Origin: Budorcas taxicolor
Taxonomy: Eukaryota > Chordata > Mammalia > Artiodactyla > Bovidae
Assembly (NCBI RefSeq): GCF_023091745.1
Contig: NC_068913.1
Location: forward strand, 30,882,501 to 30,946,500
DNA: 64,000 nucleotides
Reading direction: 5' to 3'
The notes under the pieces were generated by a model. It did no database searches. It was not told the origin of the DNA and worked only from the letters and a program-made list of their open reading frames with translations. The translations under genes and the position numbers were made by a program. How positions within the stretch are numbered: the first letter of the stretch is position 1; every line of letters begins with the position of its first letter. Shown here piece after piece: positions 23,700-35,754 of the stretch.

Positions 23700-24165
23700 G
23701 CAGCCTCCAGGCACTATGCTATGCTCTGGTTATAAAAGAGTAAACAAGATATAACATACCTAAAACAGCTTGGAGTTTAATAGGAGAATCAGGAAAAGGA
23801 GGCATCTGCAACAGAGAATCTTAAGGGCTACATTAAATGTGAGCAGAATGTATTAGAGGAAGCACATAGAAGTAACATCTTCCCCAAACTTAAACTGTTA
23901 AGATTTCCTGGATGAAATGATATCTGAGCTGATATCTGGAGGGAAGACAGGAGATAGGTCAGTGAAAAGTAAGGTAAGAAATATTTGAGAAGGAGGAAAT
24001 AATATGTGCAAAGCCAGAAATTGAAAGAGAGCCTAGAACTTCTGAGGACCTGCTCACAGTTGAACAAGTGTACACATGAAAGATCAGCTGGACAATCCTC
24101 TACATAACAGCCAAAAAGAGTTTGAAGGAAGAGTAAAAATATTATCTTAGTACTACTCATTCATT
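23700..24165 (-). mobile_element. L2 LINE, reverse
   Basis: CCAGGCACTATGCTATGCTCT near 23707, GATATCTGAGCTGATATCTGGAGGGA near 23919 and ATATGTGCAAAGCCAGAAATTGA near 24003 follow the antisense L2 order. Confidence 0.65.
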
Positions 24166-24245
24166 TATTTCTCCTCTTTGTAAATGGTTATTTAAATCTA
24201 TTATATTTAAGAAACTATAGGTCACCCCAGCTTTGACCTCTTCTT

Positions 24246-24466
24246 GCATGTGTGTGCTAAGTTGCTTCAGTTGTGTCCAACTCTTTTTGACCCCATTGGT
24301 TGTAGCTTGCCAGGCTCCACTGTCCATGGGATTCTCCAGGCAAAAATACTAGAGTGGGTTGCCATGCCCTCCTCCAGGGGAGCTTCCCAACACAGGGATC
24401 GAACCCGGCTAAGTCTCCTGTATTTGCAGGCAGGTTCTTTACCACTAGCACCACCTGGGAAGCCTC
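24246..24466 (-). mobile_element. Bov-tA SINE, full-length, reverse
   Basis: A complete minus-strand Bov-tA with its tRNA-like head at the right end (24400-24464). Flanks TTGACCTCTTCTT (24233-24245) and TTGACTTCTTCTT (24467-24479) form a 13-bp target duplication with one mismatch. Confidence 0.95.
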
Positions 24467-24479
24467 TTGACTTCTTCTT

Positions 24480-24950
24480 ACCTACCACCATTCCAGTGAG
24501 GTAGTCAGGCAGAACAAGAAAGAGAAATTATGTGAAATTCCTCAGGGTGGAGGTTGCTAAGGCTGTTCTTGTGCTTCAAGAAAAAGTAGTCTGTAACCAC
24601 AGAAAAAATGGGGTGAGGAGGGAGAATGCAGGTGCAGTAGTATCTGAAGGAATAAACTTCAGGTAGGTGAGATGATAATCGGGATTCTCTTATTCCATCT
24701 TGGCTAGAAGTGAAAACTAAACCTTTATCTTTAAATGTGAATTTGATATTCAGAAATAGCCCAAGGAAAAACGTTCCTTAACAAACAAACTTAAAGACTC
24801 TCTGGATGGACTTTAAGCAACTCTTGCCCTCTTCCACTGCTTCTGATTTTGATAATACACACTTCCAAAACTCTTTCTGCTCAGGTTCTATTGGTCAAAG
24901 CTGGAAGCCACCTTAGAGTAGAGTATTTAAGAAGGTTCATGAGTGGAATG
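24480..24950. other. Non-coding, nothing recognised
   Basis: About 470 bp between the Bov-tA and the next L1 with no recognised element. Confidence 0.4.
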
Positions 24951-26767
24951 ATGTCAGTAAGATGGTGATACAGGAATTTCCAGTGCTGGTCACCTCACAG
25001 AAACAATGTGAACAAACTATCCAAGGATGAAAATATCTCCAGAAGAGAGAAGGATTTCAGTTAAGGAATTACAATACTTGGAAAAAGCACAGATAGAAGA
25101 TGAATTGAAGCAAGTAGGAAAGACAGTTTCACGTTTTCCCCATTACCCCTCTCCTAGGCCCAGTGCAGAGAGAGAGATTCTCCTGCAGGGGAGAAAGAAT
25201 GAAATGAGCACAGACCACAACACTCAGCTGCACCAGTGCCAAGCTGACTTCTCCAGGAAGGTTCCCTCAAGTCCAGATTCCTTGCCAACCCCAATGCTAG
25301 GCCAGCTATTATACAATAGTCCTTGACTCCTAACCCACCCAGTGCCAAGCATGCTCTCATAGCACCAGATTGGCTCCCAAGACTCAGGTCCTCCACCCAC
25401 TCCACTGACAGAGCAACTCCTACAGTCCTAGGATCTCAGGCCACCCAAGCACCAGAGAGACTTCCATAGCCCACGCCTTCCTGATGGCCCCTGAGACCTC
25501 AAGCTATAGGTTAATTCCCATGGCCCCAGGCTCCAGACTGGGTCAGGCCCTGCAGACACTGGCCTAGGACCACCTCTAGTCAGCCCCTAAACCTAGTCAG
25601 CCTCTGAAGACATAGGATCCAGACCCATCCCTATGGACCCAGGACCTAGGACAGGAGCCACAGACCTGAGCACCAGATCTGCCCAGCTGCTGAACCAGGC
25701 TCATACCTACCTGCCCAAAGACTCCAGAAGCAAGTCTTTTCGCAGAAAGCACTAGAACCTCTGGATGCATTGACTCATTAAAGGACTTTTCTGTCTAAGC
25801 CAATACATAAAAACTAGAAGAGGTGCCTACTTCCTCAATGCCCAGATACCAACACAAGGTCATAGGATTAAGTAATCAAGGAAACATAAATATCATAGGA
25901 TATAAATAAAATTCTAATGACTGATCTTAGATAAATGGAGATCTATGAACAATCTGACAAAGAATTTAGAATTTTAAAGAACTATAAGGAAGCACAACTA
26001 AATGAAATTAGGAAAATACTCCATTAACCAAATGAGTCAACAATGAAACAGAAATCATTAAAAAAAAAAAAAAGAAACAAACACTAGAATTCAGGAATAC
26101 AGTGACTGCCCTGAAGAATTCAATAGCAAGTTTCAACGAGAGAGTCAACCAAATAGAAAAAAAAATTAGTGAGCAGGAAGATGAGTCATTTAAAATCACC
26201 TAGTCAGAAGAGTAAAAAGAAAAAAAAAAAGAAACAATGAGAGAATTATATGGCACCATTAATAAAAACAAATGGTTTCCATGCAAATATTTAAAGGCTA
26301 GTTAACTCCAACTTTCTCAAACTCGTCTAAAATACTGAAGAGGAGGGAACACTTCCCGATTCATTTTGAGGCCAGCCTTACCTTAATACCAAAGTCAAGT
26401 AAAGAAAGCCAGATAAGAAAAAGAAAGCTGCAAGCCAATATACCCAAAGAAATATGTGTCAAAATTCTCAACTCAAATGAATTTAATAATGTTATAGTAT
26501 AGCAAATCAACATACAAAAAAGTTATGTATCTATACATTAACAATGAACTGTCTTAAAAAGAGATAAAGAAAACAATCTTATTTGCAATAGCATCAGAAA
26601 AAACAAAATACTTAGGAATAAAATTAACCAAGGAGATGAAAGATCTGTACATTGAAAACTATAACACATAGATGATAGAACTGAAGAAGACATAAATAAA
26701 TGGAAAAGATTCCATGTTCGTGGATTGGAAGAAATTAATATTGTTAAAATATCCATATTACCCAAAG

Positions 26768-26983
26768 GCTGCCCTCATAACTCAGTTGGTAAATCATGTG
26801 CCTGCAATGCAGGAGATCTGGGTTCGATTCCTGGGTCAGGGAGATCCCCTGGAGAAGGAAATGGCAGCCCACTCCAGTATTTTTCCCTGGAGAAGCCCAT
26901 GGACAGAGGAGCCTGCCAGGTTACAATCCACAGGATTGCAAAAGTCGGACACGACTTAGTGATTAAGCCACCACCACCACCAC
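26768..26983 (+). mobile_element. Bov-tA SINE with CCA-rich tail, inside L1
   Basis: The full tRNA head (ACTCAGTTGGTAAATCATGTG, GGTTCGATTCC) and body are present, ending in ACGACTTAGTGATTAAG and a (CCA)n tail at 26968-26983. The flanks TACCCAAAG (26759-26767) and TACCTAAAG (26984-26992) duplicate the L1 target. The L1 reads through without loss. Confidence 0.94.
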
Positions 26984-28494
26984 TACCTAAAGCAATCTAT
27001 TCATTCAATGCAATTTCCATCAAAATGCCAAAGGCATTTCTTTTTACAGAAATAGAAAAAAAAAAAAAAGTCTTATGCTTATATGGAATCACAAAAGATC
27101 CTAAGAGCCAAAACAACCTTGAGAAAGAATAACAAAGCTAGAGGCATCCTACTTCTTGATTTCAAACTATACTACAAAGTTGAAGTAATAAAACAAACAT
27201 ATAGTACTAGAAAAAGATGAAATGTTTTCATCTGTTTCATCTATAGGCCTATGGAGGACAACTGAGAGCCCAGAAATGAATCCGTATATATATGGTAAAC
27301 TAATATTTTACAAGGTTGCCAGAAATGCTCAATGTGGAAAAGACAATCTCTTCAAAAAATGATGCTGGGAGAACAGGATATCCACATAGAAAACAATGGA
27401 CTGGACCCCTATCTTACAACACTCACAAAAATTAACTCAAAATGGACTAAAGTATTAAATATAAGACCTAAAACCTTAAAATTCCCAGGGGGGGTAAAAA
27501 CATGGGGGAAGAAAGCCTTGACTTTGGACCTTACAATGAATTTTTGGGATATGACATCAAACCTGCAACCAACAAAAGTGAAAATGAGTAAGTGAGAGTA
27601 TATCATCTTCAAATGCTTCTGCATAGCCAAAGAACCAATCAACAAAATGAAATATAATGAAAAGGCAATCTATGGAATGGGAGAAAATATTTGTAAATCC
27701 CATATCTGATAGGCAGTTAATATACAAAATAGATAACAAATTCATACCATTCAATAGCAACAAACTCCAAATAACCTGACTTAAAAAAATGATCAAAGGG
27801 CCTAAATAATCTTGACAATAAATGACTAACAAGTACATGAAAAGTTTTCAACATCACTAATCATCAATGGAATGCAAATCAATACCATAATGAGATATCA
27901 TTTCACATCTATTAGAATGGCTATTAAGAAAATGACAAGTATACAAGTGTTGATGAAGATGTGAAGAGAAGGGAAGCCTTGTGCACTATTGGTAGAAATG
28001 TAAAATAATACAGCTCCTATAGAAAAGAGTATGGAGATTCCTCAAAAAACTAAAAAATAGAACTAGCATATTATCCAGCTATCCCTCTTCTGAATGTATA
28101 TATATATGTAAAAAATAAAATCACTTTCCTGAGAAAGAATTTGCAGCCTCGTGTTTTTGGCAGCATTATTCATGTTCATGTGGTATATAGATACAAAGAA
28201 AAATGTGATATGTATATAGAATTATGTATGTATTATTATATATACATGGAATAATATTCAGTGAGGAAGAAATAGTATTCAGAAGAAATTTCTGCCTTTT
28301 GGGACAACATGGATGCCCACGAGGGCATTATGCTACACGAAAGAATTAAGATACAAATACTGAAGGATCTCACTTATAGTTAGACTCACAGGAACAGAAA
28401 GTATGGTGGTTGCTGGGGCTAGGAGTTGGAGGAAGGGGGTTGTTGACTAAAGTGTACAAACTTCCAGTTATGAGATGTAAATTTTAAGGACCTT

Positions 28495-28785
28495 CAGTTC
28501 AGTCAGTTCAGTCGCTCAATGGTGTCCAAATCTTTGCGACCCCATGGATTGCAGCAGACCAGGCCTCCCTGCCCATCACCAACTCCCGGAGTTCACCCAA
28601 ACTCATGTACATAGAGTCGGTGATGCTATCCAGCCATCTCATCTTCTGTTGTCCCCTTCTCCTCCTGCCCCCAATCTCTCCCAGCATCAGAGTCTTTTCC
28701 TTGCATGAGGTGGACAAAGTATTGGAGTTTCAGCTTTAGCATCAGTCCTTCCAAAGAACGCCCAGGACTGATCTCCTTTAGAAGT
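28495..28785 (-). mobile_element. BovB 3' end, reverse, inside L1
   Basis: It starts with the BovB terminal short repeats (TTCAGTTCAGTCAGTTCAGT) and runs through CCATCTCATCTTCTGTTGTC to CTGATCTCCTTTAGAA. It is 5'-truncated to about 290 bp and interrupts the 3' UTR of the surrounding L1. I could not define a clean target duplication. Confidence 0.92.
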
Positions 28786-29019
28786 TAACTATAGTTAATA
28801 ATGTATTATATACTTGAAAGATGCTAAGAGAGTACATCTTAAATGTTTTCACAACACACACACAAAATGGTAATTATGTGAGACAATGAAGATGTTAACA
28901 AAACTCACTGCAGTGATCATTTTTTAATATACACACACACCAAATCATCACATTTATACAATGTTATATGTCAACATGTTATATAGTATATTTCAGCAAA
29001 GCTGGGAACAAAAAGAAAA

Positions 29020-29840
29020 ATGACATACAGTCATTGCCTTCATACAAAGTCTGTTAATATTCACATTAACTATGGCAATACTTCTGACATTATTTGAAAT
29101 AGAAACAATTAGTTGATTTTAACAAAGAAAATGCTGATTTCTAAACGAGCAACTAACTTTTTGATAACTGTTCTCTAGAACACTAATATTAAGAAATTCC
29201 ATAAGAAGGAAAAATCAGTGATCAAATGATTTTGGAGATGCTACATACTATTCCTATCAAATACTCATTATTTTTATTATCATATTTAATACTTTGAGAA
29301 GTCCCAAAATAAACAGACCAATCAATAAGCAAACCTTAGATGAGGATTAGATGAGGGTTAATTAGCACAGATTCAGTCAAGGGATCAGAGTCACAATTTA
29401 CGGGTCATGGGTCAGCAAGCATGAAGTTGTTAAGGAAATCCTTGAGAAAATCATTTAAAAAGACCTAATCACCTAATGCCACATAAAAAGTACCTTTTCT
29501 ATCAAAGAAAACTAATGAGATTGACCACCAGGACTGCTATATATTGCTCTTATTGTCAAAACCATGAACTTTCCTAGAAATAGCCCACAGTGCCAATGAG
29601 GAAGGAGAACATAGCATACCACAAATTCTTTATGAAAGTTAGTTTTGTTCTGCCTGGCAGTCATTCTGGCTTGTTTGTCCTTTATGTCACTTTAATAGAT
29701 AGGGAAAGACTTGCTTATCAGTGTCCCAAATTCATTAAAGTAGGCTGTCACATTTTTTGGTCACCAAACCAAAAATGTCTTCCCTGAGAAAAGTAATAAA
29801 AGAGGTCAGGTTGCCTTTCCTTTCTTAGTAAGCTGCCTGC
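29020..29840. other. AT-rich non-coding, nothing recognised
   Basis: No gene or named repeat. A 65-codon frame (29590-29787) shows no motif. Confidence 0.4.
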
Positions 29841-29978
29841 TTATGCTTTCAGGGCACCATGGGGAACCCTGCCATCAATCCTCATGTCCAAGTGAGCCAT
29901 GCCAGCTCTCAGGGTCCGTGGCTTTTCAGACATTTGGAGAGGAACTTCTTCGGCCAAGGGCAGGAGCAGTGCCTGTGA
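29841..29978 (+). other. 39-codon open frame behind an acceptor-like site
   Basis: The pyrimidine-rich TTATGCTTTCAG at 29841-29852 looks like a 3' splice site. Eight bases further, an ATG at 29859 in a strong Kozak context (CACCATGG) opens a frame of 39 codons starting MGNPAINPHVQ and ending in TGA at 29976-29978. An AATAAAAG word lies about 65 bp before the ATG. No repeat covers this segment and I do not recognise the peptide. It may be a first coding exon, a decayed exon, or chance; nothing here proves expression. Confidence 0.25.
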
Positions 29979-30072
29979 CAGAGGTGCTACTTGGTACTGA
30001 CTCTGATAGGGGATAAAACATAAATGAAACCCCTATCTTATTTTTTAAAAAGAGGCTTCCTAAGGATCATTT

Positions 30073-30195
30073 CTTGAGGAGGGCATGGAAACCCACTTCA
30101 GTATTCTTGCATGGAGAATCCCCATGGACAGAGGAGCCTGGCGGACTTCAGTCCATGGAGTCGCAAAGAGTCAGACAAGACTGAGTGATGCACTT
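30073..30195 (+). mobile_element. Bov-tA 3' half
   Basis: It begins at GAGGAGGGCATGG and runs through GGAGAATCCCCATGGACAGA to the end GACTGAGTGATGCA. The tRNA head is missing, so this is a 5'-truncated copy. Confidence 0.88.
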
Positions 30196-30344
30196 TCTAC
30201 CTGATTGTCTGGAGTATAAATACAATGTGGTTTTGCCTAGAAAATAGAAGCATCTATAATTTTGGTAGACTTTAAAACACCTTTCTACTTTTTTAATATT
30301 AACTTTATAATAAAATTTAGAAGTATCTGTAAGAAAAGGACTCG

Positions 30345-30420
30345 TCAGTCTTTATTCCTACCATCCCTTGTATTTGGCACAGTGTCTGGCATAGAGTGAA
30401 CCATCAAATATTTGTGACTG
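30345..30420 (+). mobile_element. L2 3' terminus, short
   Basis: GGCACAGTGTCTGGCATAGAGTGAACCATCAAATATTTGTGACTGAG is the L2 terminal layout. Confidence 0.6.
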
Positions 30421-30504
30421 AGAGTGGAAGGCAAGGGAGGAGATGCTTAGAAATAGAACACAAAGGCTACCACTTTTAAAGGAGCAGCAATTTTCTATAG
30501 GTAT

Positions 30505-30607
30505 GTGCTGTGCTGTGCTAAGTCGCTTCAGTCGTGTCCAACTCTTTGAGACCCTATGGACTGCAGCCCGCCAGGCTCCTCTGTCCATGGATTCTCCAGG
30601 CAAGAAT
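30505..30607 (-). mobile_element. Bov-tA 3' part, reverse
   Basis: GTGCTGTGCTGTGCTAAGTC through CCAGGCAAGAATA is the distal half of Bov-tA on the minus strand. The tRNA head is absent. Confidence 0.9.
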
Positions 30608-30831
30608 ACAGCACATCTTAAACCAGATATTTTAAAATGTTCTAAAAAATGTTTTGTCCTCTTTAGGGGAACATAATGCTTTTGTGCTATTTGATACAAA
30701 TAGTAAGCCACCTACTTTCAGAAAAAAAAAAAAATGGCATATACTTTTAAATGTGAACAACATTCATTTGGCTTGATTGACCCTTAATTCATATAATTTG
30801 AACATTCTACACTTTACCTGCATGCCTAGTG

Positions 30832-30885
30832 TGCCACAGTCCATGAGGTTTCAGTCTCAGACACGACTTAGTGACTAAACAATGT
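30832..30885 (+). mobile_element. Bov-tA 3' terminal scrap
   Basis: CCACAGTCCATGAGGTTTCA through GACACGACTTAGTGACTAAACA is the last 50 or so bases of a Bov-tA-type element. Confidence 0.75.
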
Positions 30886-30992
30886 TTACCTGCTATTCTC
30901 AAAGGAAATCCTATTTTTCTTTGTGTGACACTGAACTGGCATACTAGGATAGTTGTCTATATTTCTGGTTTACCAGAAGGTATAGTTGAATG

Positions 30993-31208
30993 GGCTTCCG
31001 TGGTGGCTCAGACGGTAAAGAATCCGCTTGCAATGTGGGAGACCTCGGTTTGATCCCTGGGTTGGGAAGATCCCCTGGAGGAGGGCATGACAACCAACTC
31101 CAGTTTTCTTGCCTGGAGAATCCCCATGGACAGAGGAGCCTGGTGGGCTACAGTCCATGGGGTTGCAAAGAGTCGCACATGACCTGGTGACTAGGCACAG
31201 CATACGGC
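30993..31208 (+). mobile_element. Bov-tA SINE, full-length
   Basis: A complete head (GGCTTCCGTGGTGGCTCAGA, GGTTTGATCC) and body are present, ending in GACTAGGCACAGCATA. Perfect 11-bp flanks ATAGTTGAATG lie at 30982-30992 and 31209-31219. Confidence 0.95.
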
Positions 31209-31239
31209 ATAGTTGAATGAATGAGTCACTTGCATCCCA

Positions 31240-31292
31240 CAGGAGGGCATGGCAACACACTCCAGTATTCTTGCATGAAGAATCCCATGCAT
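31240..31292 (+). mobile_element. Bov-tA internal scrap
   Basis: GGAGGGCATGGCAACACACTCCAGTATTCTTGCATG is the middle of Bov-tA, truncated on both sides. Confidence 0.75.
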
Positions 31293-31444
31293 GATTCTAT
31301 TTACATAGAATAGATAAATATTTAAGGCCCTTTATGCTCGAGGTTCAACATACACTTTCATGGATTTTTCAGGGTTGTTAACTTTGTACTGTCATGTTGA
31401 AGGACTGAAGTTATGATCATCTATCTATATAGTGTATTGATTAG

Positions 31445-32690
31445 TGCATTTTCAATTACAAGTAACAGAAACTCAAATCAGAGAGGCTTATGCAATCAGT
31501 CAATCAAAATATTGGCTCACTTCACTAAAGTGCAGAGGAAAAGCTGGCTACAATCGGTGTGAAGAAATGCTATTAAGAACCTATATCACTCCATTTCTTA
31601 GCTTTCCTTTTCTCTGTGTTGACTTCATCAAGCTCTCTCCATCTGGTAGCAAGAGGGACCCACTCGCTACAGGCTAGGTTTCCTCCACTTTGTTGTTTCT
31701 CAGTCACTTAGCTGTGTTCGACTCTTTGTGACCTTATGAGCTGCAGCACACCAGGCTTCCCTGTCCTTCATCATTTCCCAGAGCTTGCTTAAACTCATGT
31801 CTGTTGAGTTGGTGATGCCATCCAACCATCTCATTCTTTGTCGTCCCCTTCTCCTCCTGCCTTCAATCTTTCCCAGCATCAGGGTCTTTCTTAATGAGTC
31901 GGCTCTTAGTATCAGGTGATCAAACTACTGGAGCTTCAGCTTCAGTTGTTCCAATGAATATTCGGGGCTGATTTCCTTTAGGATTGACTGGTTTGATCTT
32001 CTTGCAGTCTAAGGGACTCTCAAGAGTCTTCTCCAACACAACACTTCAAAAGCATCAATTCTTCAGCGCTCAGCTTTCCTTATGGTCCAACTCTCATATC
32101 CATTCATGACTACTGGAAAAAACATATCTTTGACTATATGGACATTTGTGGGCAAAGTAGTGTCTCTGCTTTTTAATATGTTATCTAGGTTTGTCAGAGT
32201 TTTTCTTCCAAGGAGCAAGTGTCTTTTAATTTCATGGCTGCAGTTACCATCTTCAGTGATTTTGGAGCCCCAAAAAATAATCTGTCACTGTTTCCATTGT
32301 TTCCCCATCTATTTGCCATGAAGTGATAGGACCAGATGCCATGATCTTAGTTCTTTGAATCTGAGTTTTAAGCTAGCTTTTTCATTCTCCTCTTTCACCT
32401 GCACCAAGAGGCTTCCTCTTTGTTTTTTGCCATAAGTGTGGTGTCATCTGAATATCTGAGGTTATTGATATTTCTCCTGGCAATCTTGATTCCAGCTTGT
32501 GCTTCATTCATCCTTAGCAAGCCCCAGATGAGAAATAACTCTTCATTCCTAATAACACCTAGAGCTTAGACTAAAAGTAGGGACATGTGACTCCCCAAAA
32601 TAAAGTCAAAATGTTGTTATGCCAAAAGAAAGGGATATGGATACCAGGTAGGCAGAAATGTAATGATTGTCTGCTATGTCTATATTCTAA
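31445..32690 (+). mobile_element. Old mammalian repeat (family unassigned), split by BovB
   Basis: The left part (TTACAAGTAACAGAAACTCAAATC near 31457; TGTTGACTTCATCAAGCTCT near 31617) and the right part (TATGCCAAAAGAAAGGGATATGG near 32618) resemble the start and end of one ancient interspersed repeat I have seen in mammals. I cannot name it. A BovB (31683-32515) lies between them. Confidence 0.45.
31683..32515 (-). mobile_element. BovB LINE 3' region, reverse
   Basis: The BovB 3' end (TTGTTTCTCAGTCACTTAGC) runs through CAGAGCTTGCTTAAACTCATG and the conserved GCATCAATTCTTCAGCGCTCAGC word to TTGATATTTCTCCTGGCAATC near 32465. The C-terminal end of the RT frame is present but broken. Confidence 0.94.
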
Positions 32691-32694
32691 ATTT

Positions 32695-34740
32695 TTATGG
32701 AATTAATCAGAAATGAGGGTAATTAAATTATATCTGAATTGTTCACAGACAATTCACTGAGGTGTTTTTTTTTTTTTTCAAATACTATTAAAAGTTCCTT
32801 TTTTTAACCTAGAAAATAATTGGGTGATTTTAGTTCATAAAAAATTTACCATTAAAATGAAATGGTATTACTGATAAAGCTCCATTTTTCAGTTTTTAAC
32901 AGTGACTCAAAGATGAAGCATTCTCATGTAAGGCATAAATATATGAAAATGTAGGTTTGTTAAATATGAATATTTATGAGTATAAGCAATAAACTGCTGG
33001 CTAGACAGTAAATCTGAACCCAATCCCCCACCCAAATTACTTGAAAAACATAAATTTTCAAAGTTATTTCAAAAGTTAAATAATCCTTTGGTTAAGTAAT
33101 CTCAGTTCTGTGTGCTTTTGATTTTATACAACATAGAAAAAAGATCAGCAAATACAAAGTCAGAATGTTTTTGTTTCAGTAAAAATCTTTAGCATATTAA
33201 AACCATGCAATCCCAGGCAAGTAACTTCTTTCAAAAGTTGCACTATAGCCCAAAGGATATTTACGTGAAAAATAGTTCTAAAACTTACAGAAATCAACAT
33301 AGATTTATAAAACAAAGGGTTTTCTCCATAATACATTTATAATTCTGCTCCTCACAGATAATTTTTATTTAACTAGTGTTCTTTTGTCATTATTCAGTTA
33401 CTTTCTTCTGATGAATTTATTACTGTTTTTGTCTTACAAGCCCATTACAACTGTTTTATTATGGAACAAGCACATAAAAAAAGTAGAATGCCCTCTATAT
33501 AATGCTCTGGTTTGTTCTTTTTTGACAATGCAAAAAGAATGAGATGGTAGTAACAAGCATGAAGAGGGAAGCTATTATTTTTGTAACTTATTTAGAAAAT
33601 AACTATATGTGAGGTTTAATTTCTTATTTAAGCTACATTTGAATGAATCAAACTATATTATTTTAAATACCAGTGGTTACATTTCTATCATTTGATATGA
33701 AATAAATTCAATTTTCAGGCAAGAATTTAAAATTATGCAAAATAATTCCTTAATTAAATATGAAAAATAAGGTCTTGGGAATTAAAAGGTCTCACATGAA
33801 CATATCTATTTAACTAAAAATAATGACAGTGGCAACACATCTTGACATCCAACAATATACTGATTCTAATATCAGAGTAATTATATCTGCAGGTAGACAG
33901 GTAGAGTTTGTGTAGAAAAGTAGATCTCTTTTTGGATCTTTTTGGCTTTGTGCCATGACACATCTGTACATGATTTTCTAATTCAAAATTTGGAAGATAA
34001 TCAACACTTTCAACAACACTATCAACACTTTCACAAGACAATGTGTGAATATTTCTATGCTCATTTTTTAAAGAATATATGGCTTAATTATTATGCTTTA
34101 TTTTCTTAAGAGTTTTACTTTCTTGTTTTCAAAAAAGATTTAAGTATGATATGTGTTTATATGTTATTTATTATCTCTTATTTTGAATATCCAATTGGAA
34201 ATAGACACTCTCAGTAGAAGAATAATTCAGAACATTATTTTCGTCATGAAAAATCTCATTTTAATTTGAATCATGAATAATTTTACAGAGCTGGAGCCCC
34301 TGGAGCTTCAAGTCTTTTTGGACATCTGCTTAATTCCACTGCTTAATAACAAGGCATGATGAAACAGTTGCACTATCAAAAAAAAAAAAAAGATCAGTAT
34401 TGTATTATTCTTGGTTGCATTGCCTTCTGTTTCCCACCTTCTAGACTTTCATAGAAATCTAATAAAAAACAGAAACAAGCAATTGAAATACAGATGATAA
34501 AGTACCTTCTGCATTATCTGGCCACTTGTTCAGCTGTATCTTTAAAATGTCAAAGATCTGCATAAAATTAAAAAGGTTTTGTCAATGATCTCAGTCTTTC
34601 TTTTCTCTTAAGCTAAGGTTATGCAATACCTATCTTTAGGTACACCTCGTGAACGGAACACTACCATTAATATTTATTTAGTAGAGTTATTACTCATTTT
34701 ATGGGAGAATTTCAATAACAGTTGGATTTCAAAACAAATA
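32695..34740. other. AT-rich single-copy-looking DNA
   Basis: About 2 kb with no recognised element other than short homopolymers. The reverse frame 33814-34041 (75 codons) shows no motif. This is one of the longest stretches free of named repeats in the window. Confidence 0.4.
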
Positions 34741-34744
34741 ACAT

Positions 34745-34975
34745 TTATGGGGTCCTATTCTGTACCAGGTATTCTATATACCTCAATTTATAAAGCTTCA
34801 TTTGAACATCATTAATAAACCAATGTAGTTGCTATTATAACCACTTTACAAAATGGTCCATCTTCTAGATCATTGTCTAGAAGATTGTCTCAGTCGCCAA
34901 GCTGGTGAATTAAGTACAGGGAATTAAACCTCAGATTCCAACTTTTAAACTAGCATTCTTTTTATTATACTACAT
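34745..34975 (-). mobile_element. MIR SINE, reverse
   Basis: TACCAGGTATTCTATATACCTC near 34763, CACTTTACAAAATGG near 34841 and TACAGGGAATTAAACCTCAGATTCC near 34915 follow the reversed MIR. Confidence 0.7.
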
Positions 34976-35019
34976 TTAATACAATAAGTAATAGCAATCA
35001 GGCATATTAGATATTAGCA

Positions 35020-35215
35020 TCCATTATATGCCATACAGTTTTCCTATCTGTCATGATCTCGTAAGATTATTTCTATTTTTCCAGATATGTAAATTGATAA
35101 TCAAAAAACCTATGCAGTTAGTTGCCCATTGTCACCCAGCAGGTAAGGAGTGAAATTCGGATTCGAATTCAAGCCATGCACCTGACTTCAACATTTAAAT
35201 TCTCCCTAAGATAGC
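35020..35215 (-). mobile_element. MIR SINE, reverse
   Basis: CCATTATATGCCATACAGTT, GCCCATTGTCACCCAGCAGGTAAG near 35125 and GGATTCGAATTCAAGCCATGCACCTGACT near 35159 give the reversed MIR order. Confidence 0.8.
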
Positions 35216-35219
35216 ATGC

Positions 35220-35750
35220 TGACTTTCAATTGTAAGGAAAACTTGCAAAAACTACAAGTCAATCTATGTGAGATGATTAGATGATAATTTAGGAGTTATC
35301 ACATTAAAGTCACCATTAAAGACTTCTTTTCCATTGTCTCACATATGTGAGGCGCTAATTTAAGAGGCTTTTTCGGTTAATAGAAAATTAATAAATATTA
35401 TTAGTTAATTGAAATTTTCATTTTACTTAGGCCTGAATATTTGGCACTATGCACTGTATTTTGAAAATTATGGCAGGGTGTATATAGCTTTTTACATAAT
35501 CAAATTAATAAAAAGTGTTATAATTGATTCAGTTAGCAAAAGAAGACCAAACAGACAAATATAAGAAAAAACAGAAAAATACATAAAATTCAATTTTGTG
35601 AAGTGATCTAGTCTATAAGCAAGTTGGTACACAATCTCATAAATAAATACTATACATATATACACACTCACATAAACATGATGGAATGGGCAGGAAGTTC
35701 AAAGAAATAAAGTCTAAGAATCCCTAGGCAATAGAGACTTAAGATATTTT
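35220..35750. other. AT-rich non-coding, nothing recognised
   Basis: About 530 bp without a recognised element. Confidence 0.4.
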
Positions 35751-35754
35751 AAAA

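Larger units (their letters stand above)
24955..29015 (+). mobile_element. Old L1 from 5' UTR to 3' end, interrupted twice
   Basis: The 5' UTR-like part lies at 24955-25890. ORF1-type sequence (GAACAATCTGACAAAGAATTTAG near 25947) follows to about 26210. ORF2 sequence then runs from about 26280, with GGAATACACTTAACCAAGGAG-like words near 26610 and GCTGGGAGAACAGGATATCC near 27364. The 3' UTR (CTATAGTTAATAATGTATTATAT near 28788) ends near 29015. A Bov-tA (26768-26983) and a BovB tail (28495-28785) were inserted later. ORF1 is incomplete, most of the first half of ORF2 is deleted, and all frames are broken. Confidence 0.85.

Noticed and set aside
24244..24504. Overlapping frames on both strands
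   Set aside because: They are antisense and sense translations of one Bov-tA.
26725..27132. 135-codon forward frame
   Set aside because: It spans old L1 ORF2, a Bov-tA insertion and L1 again, so it is a chimera of repeats with no gene.
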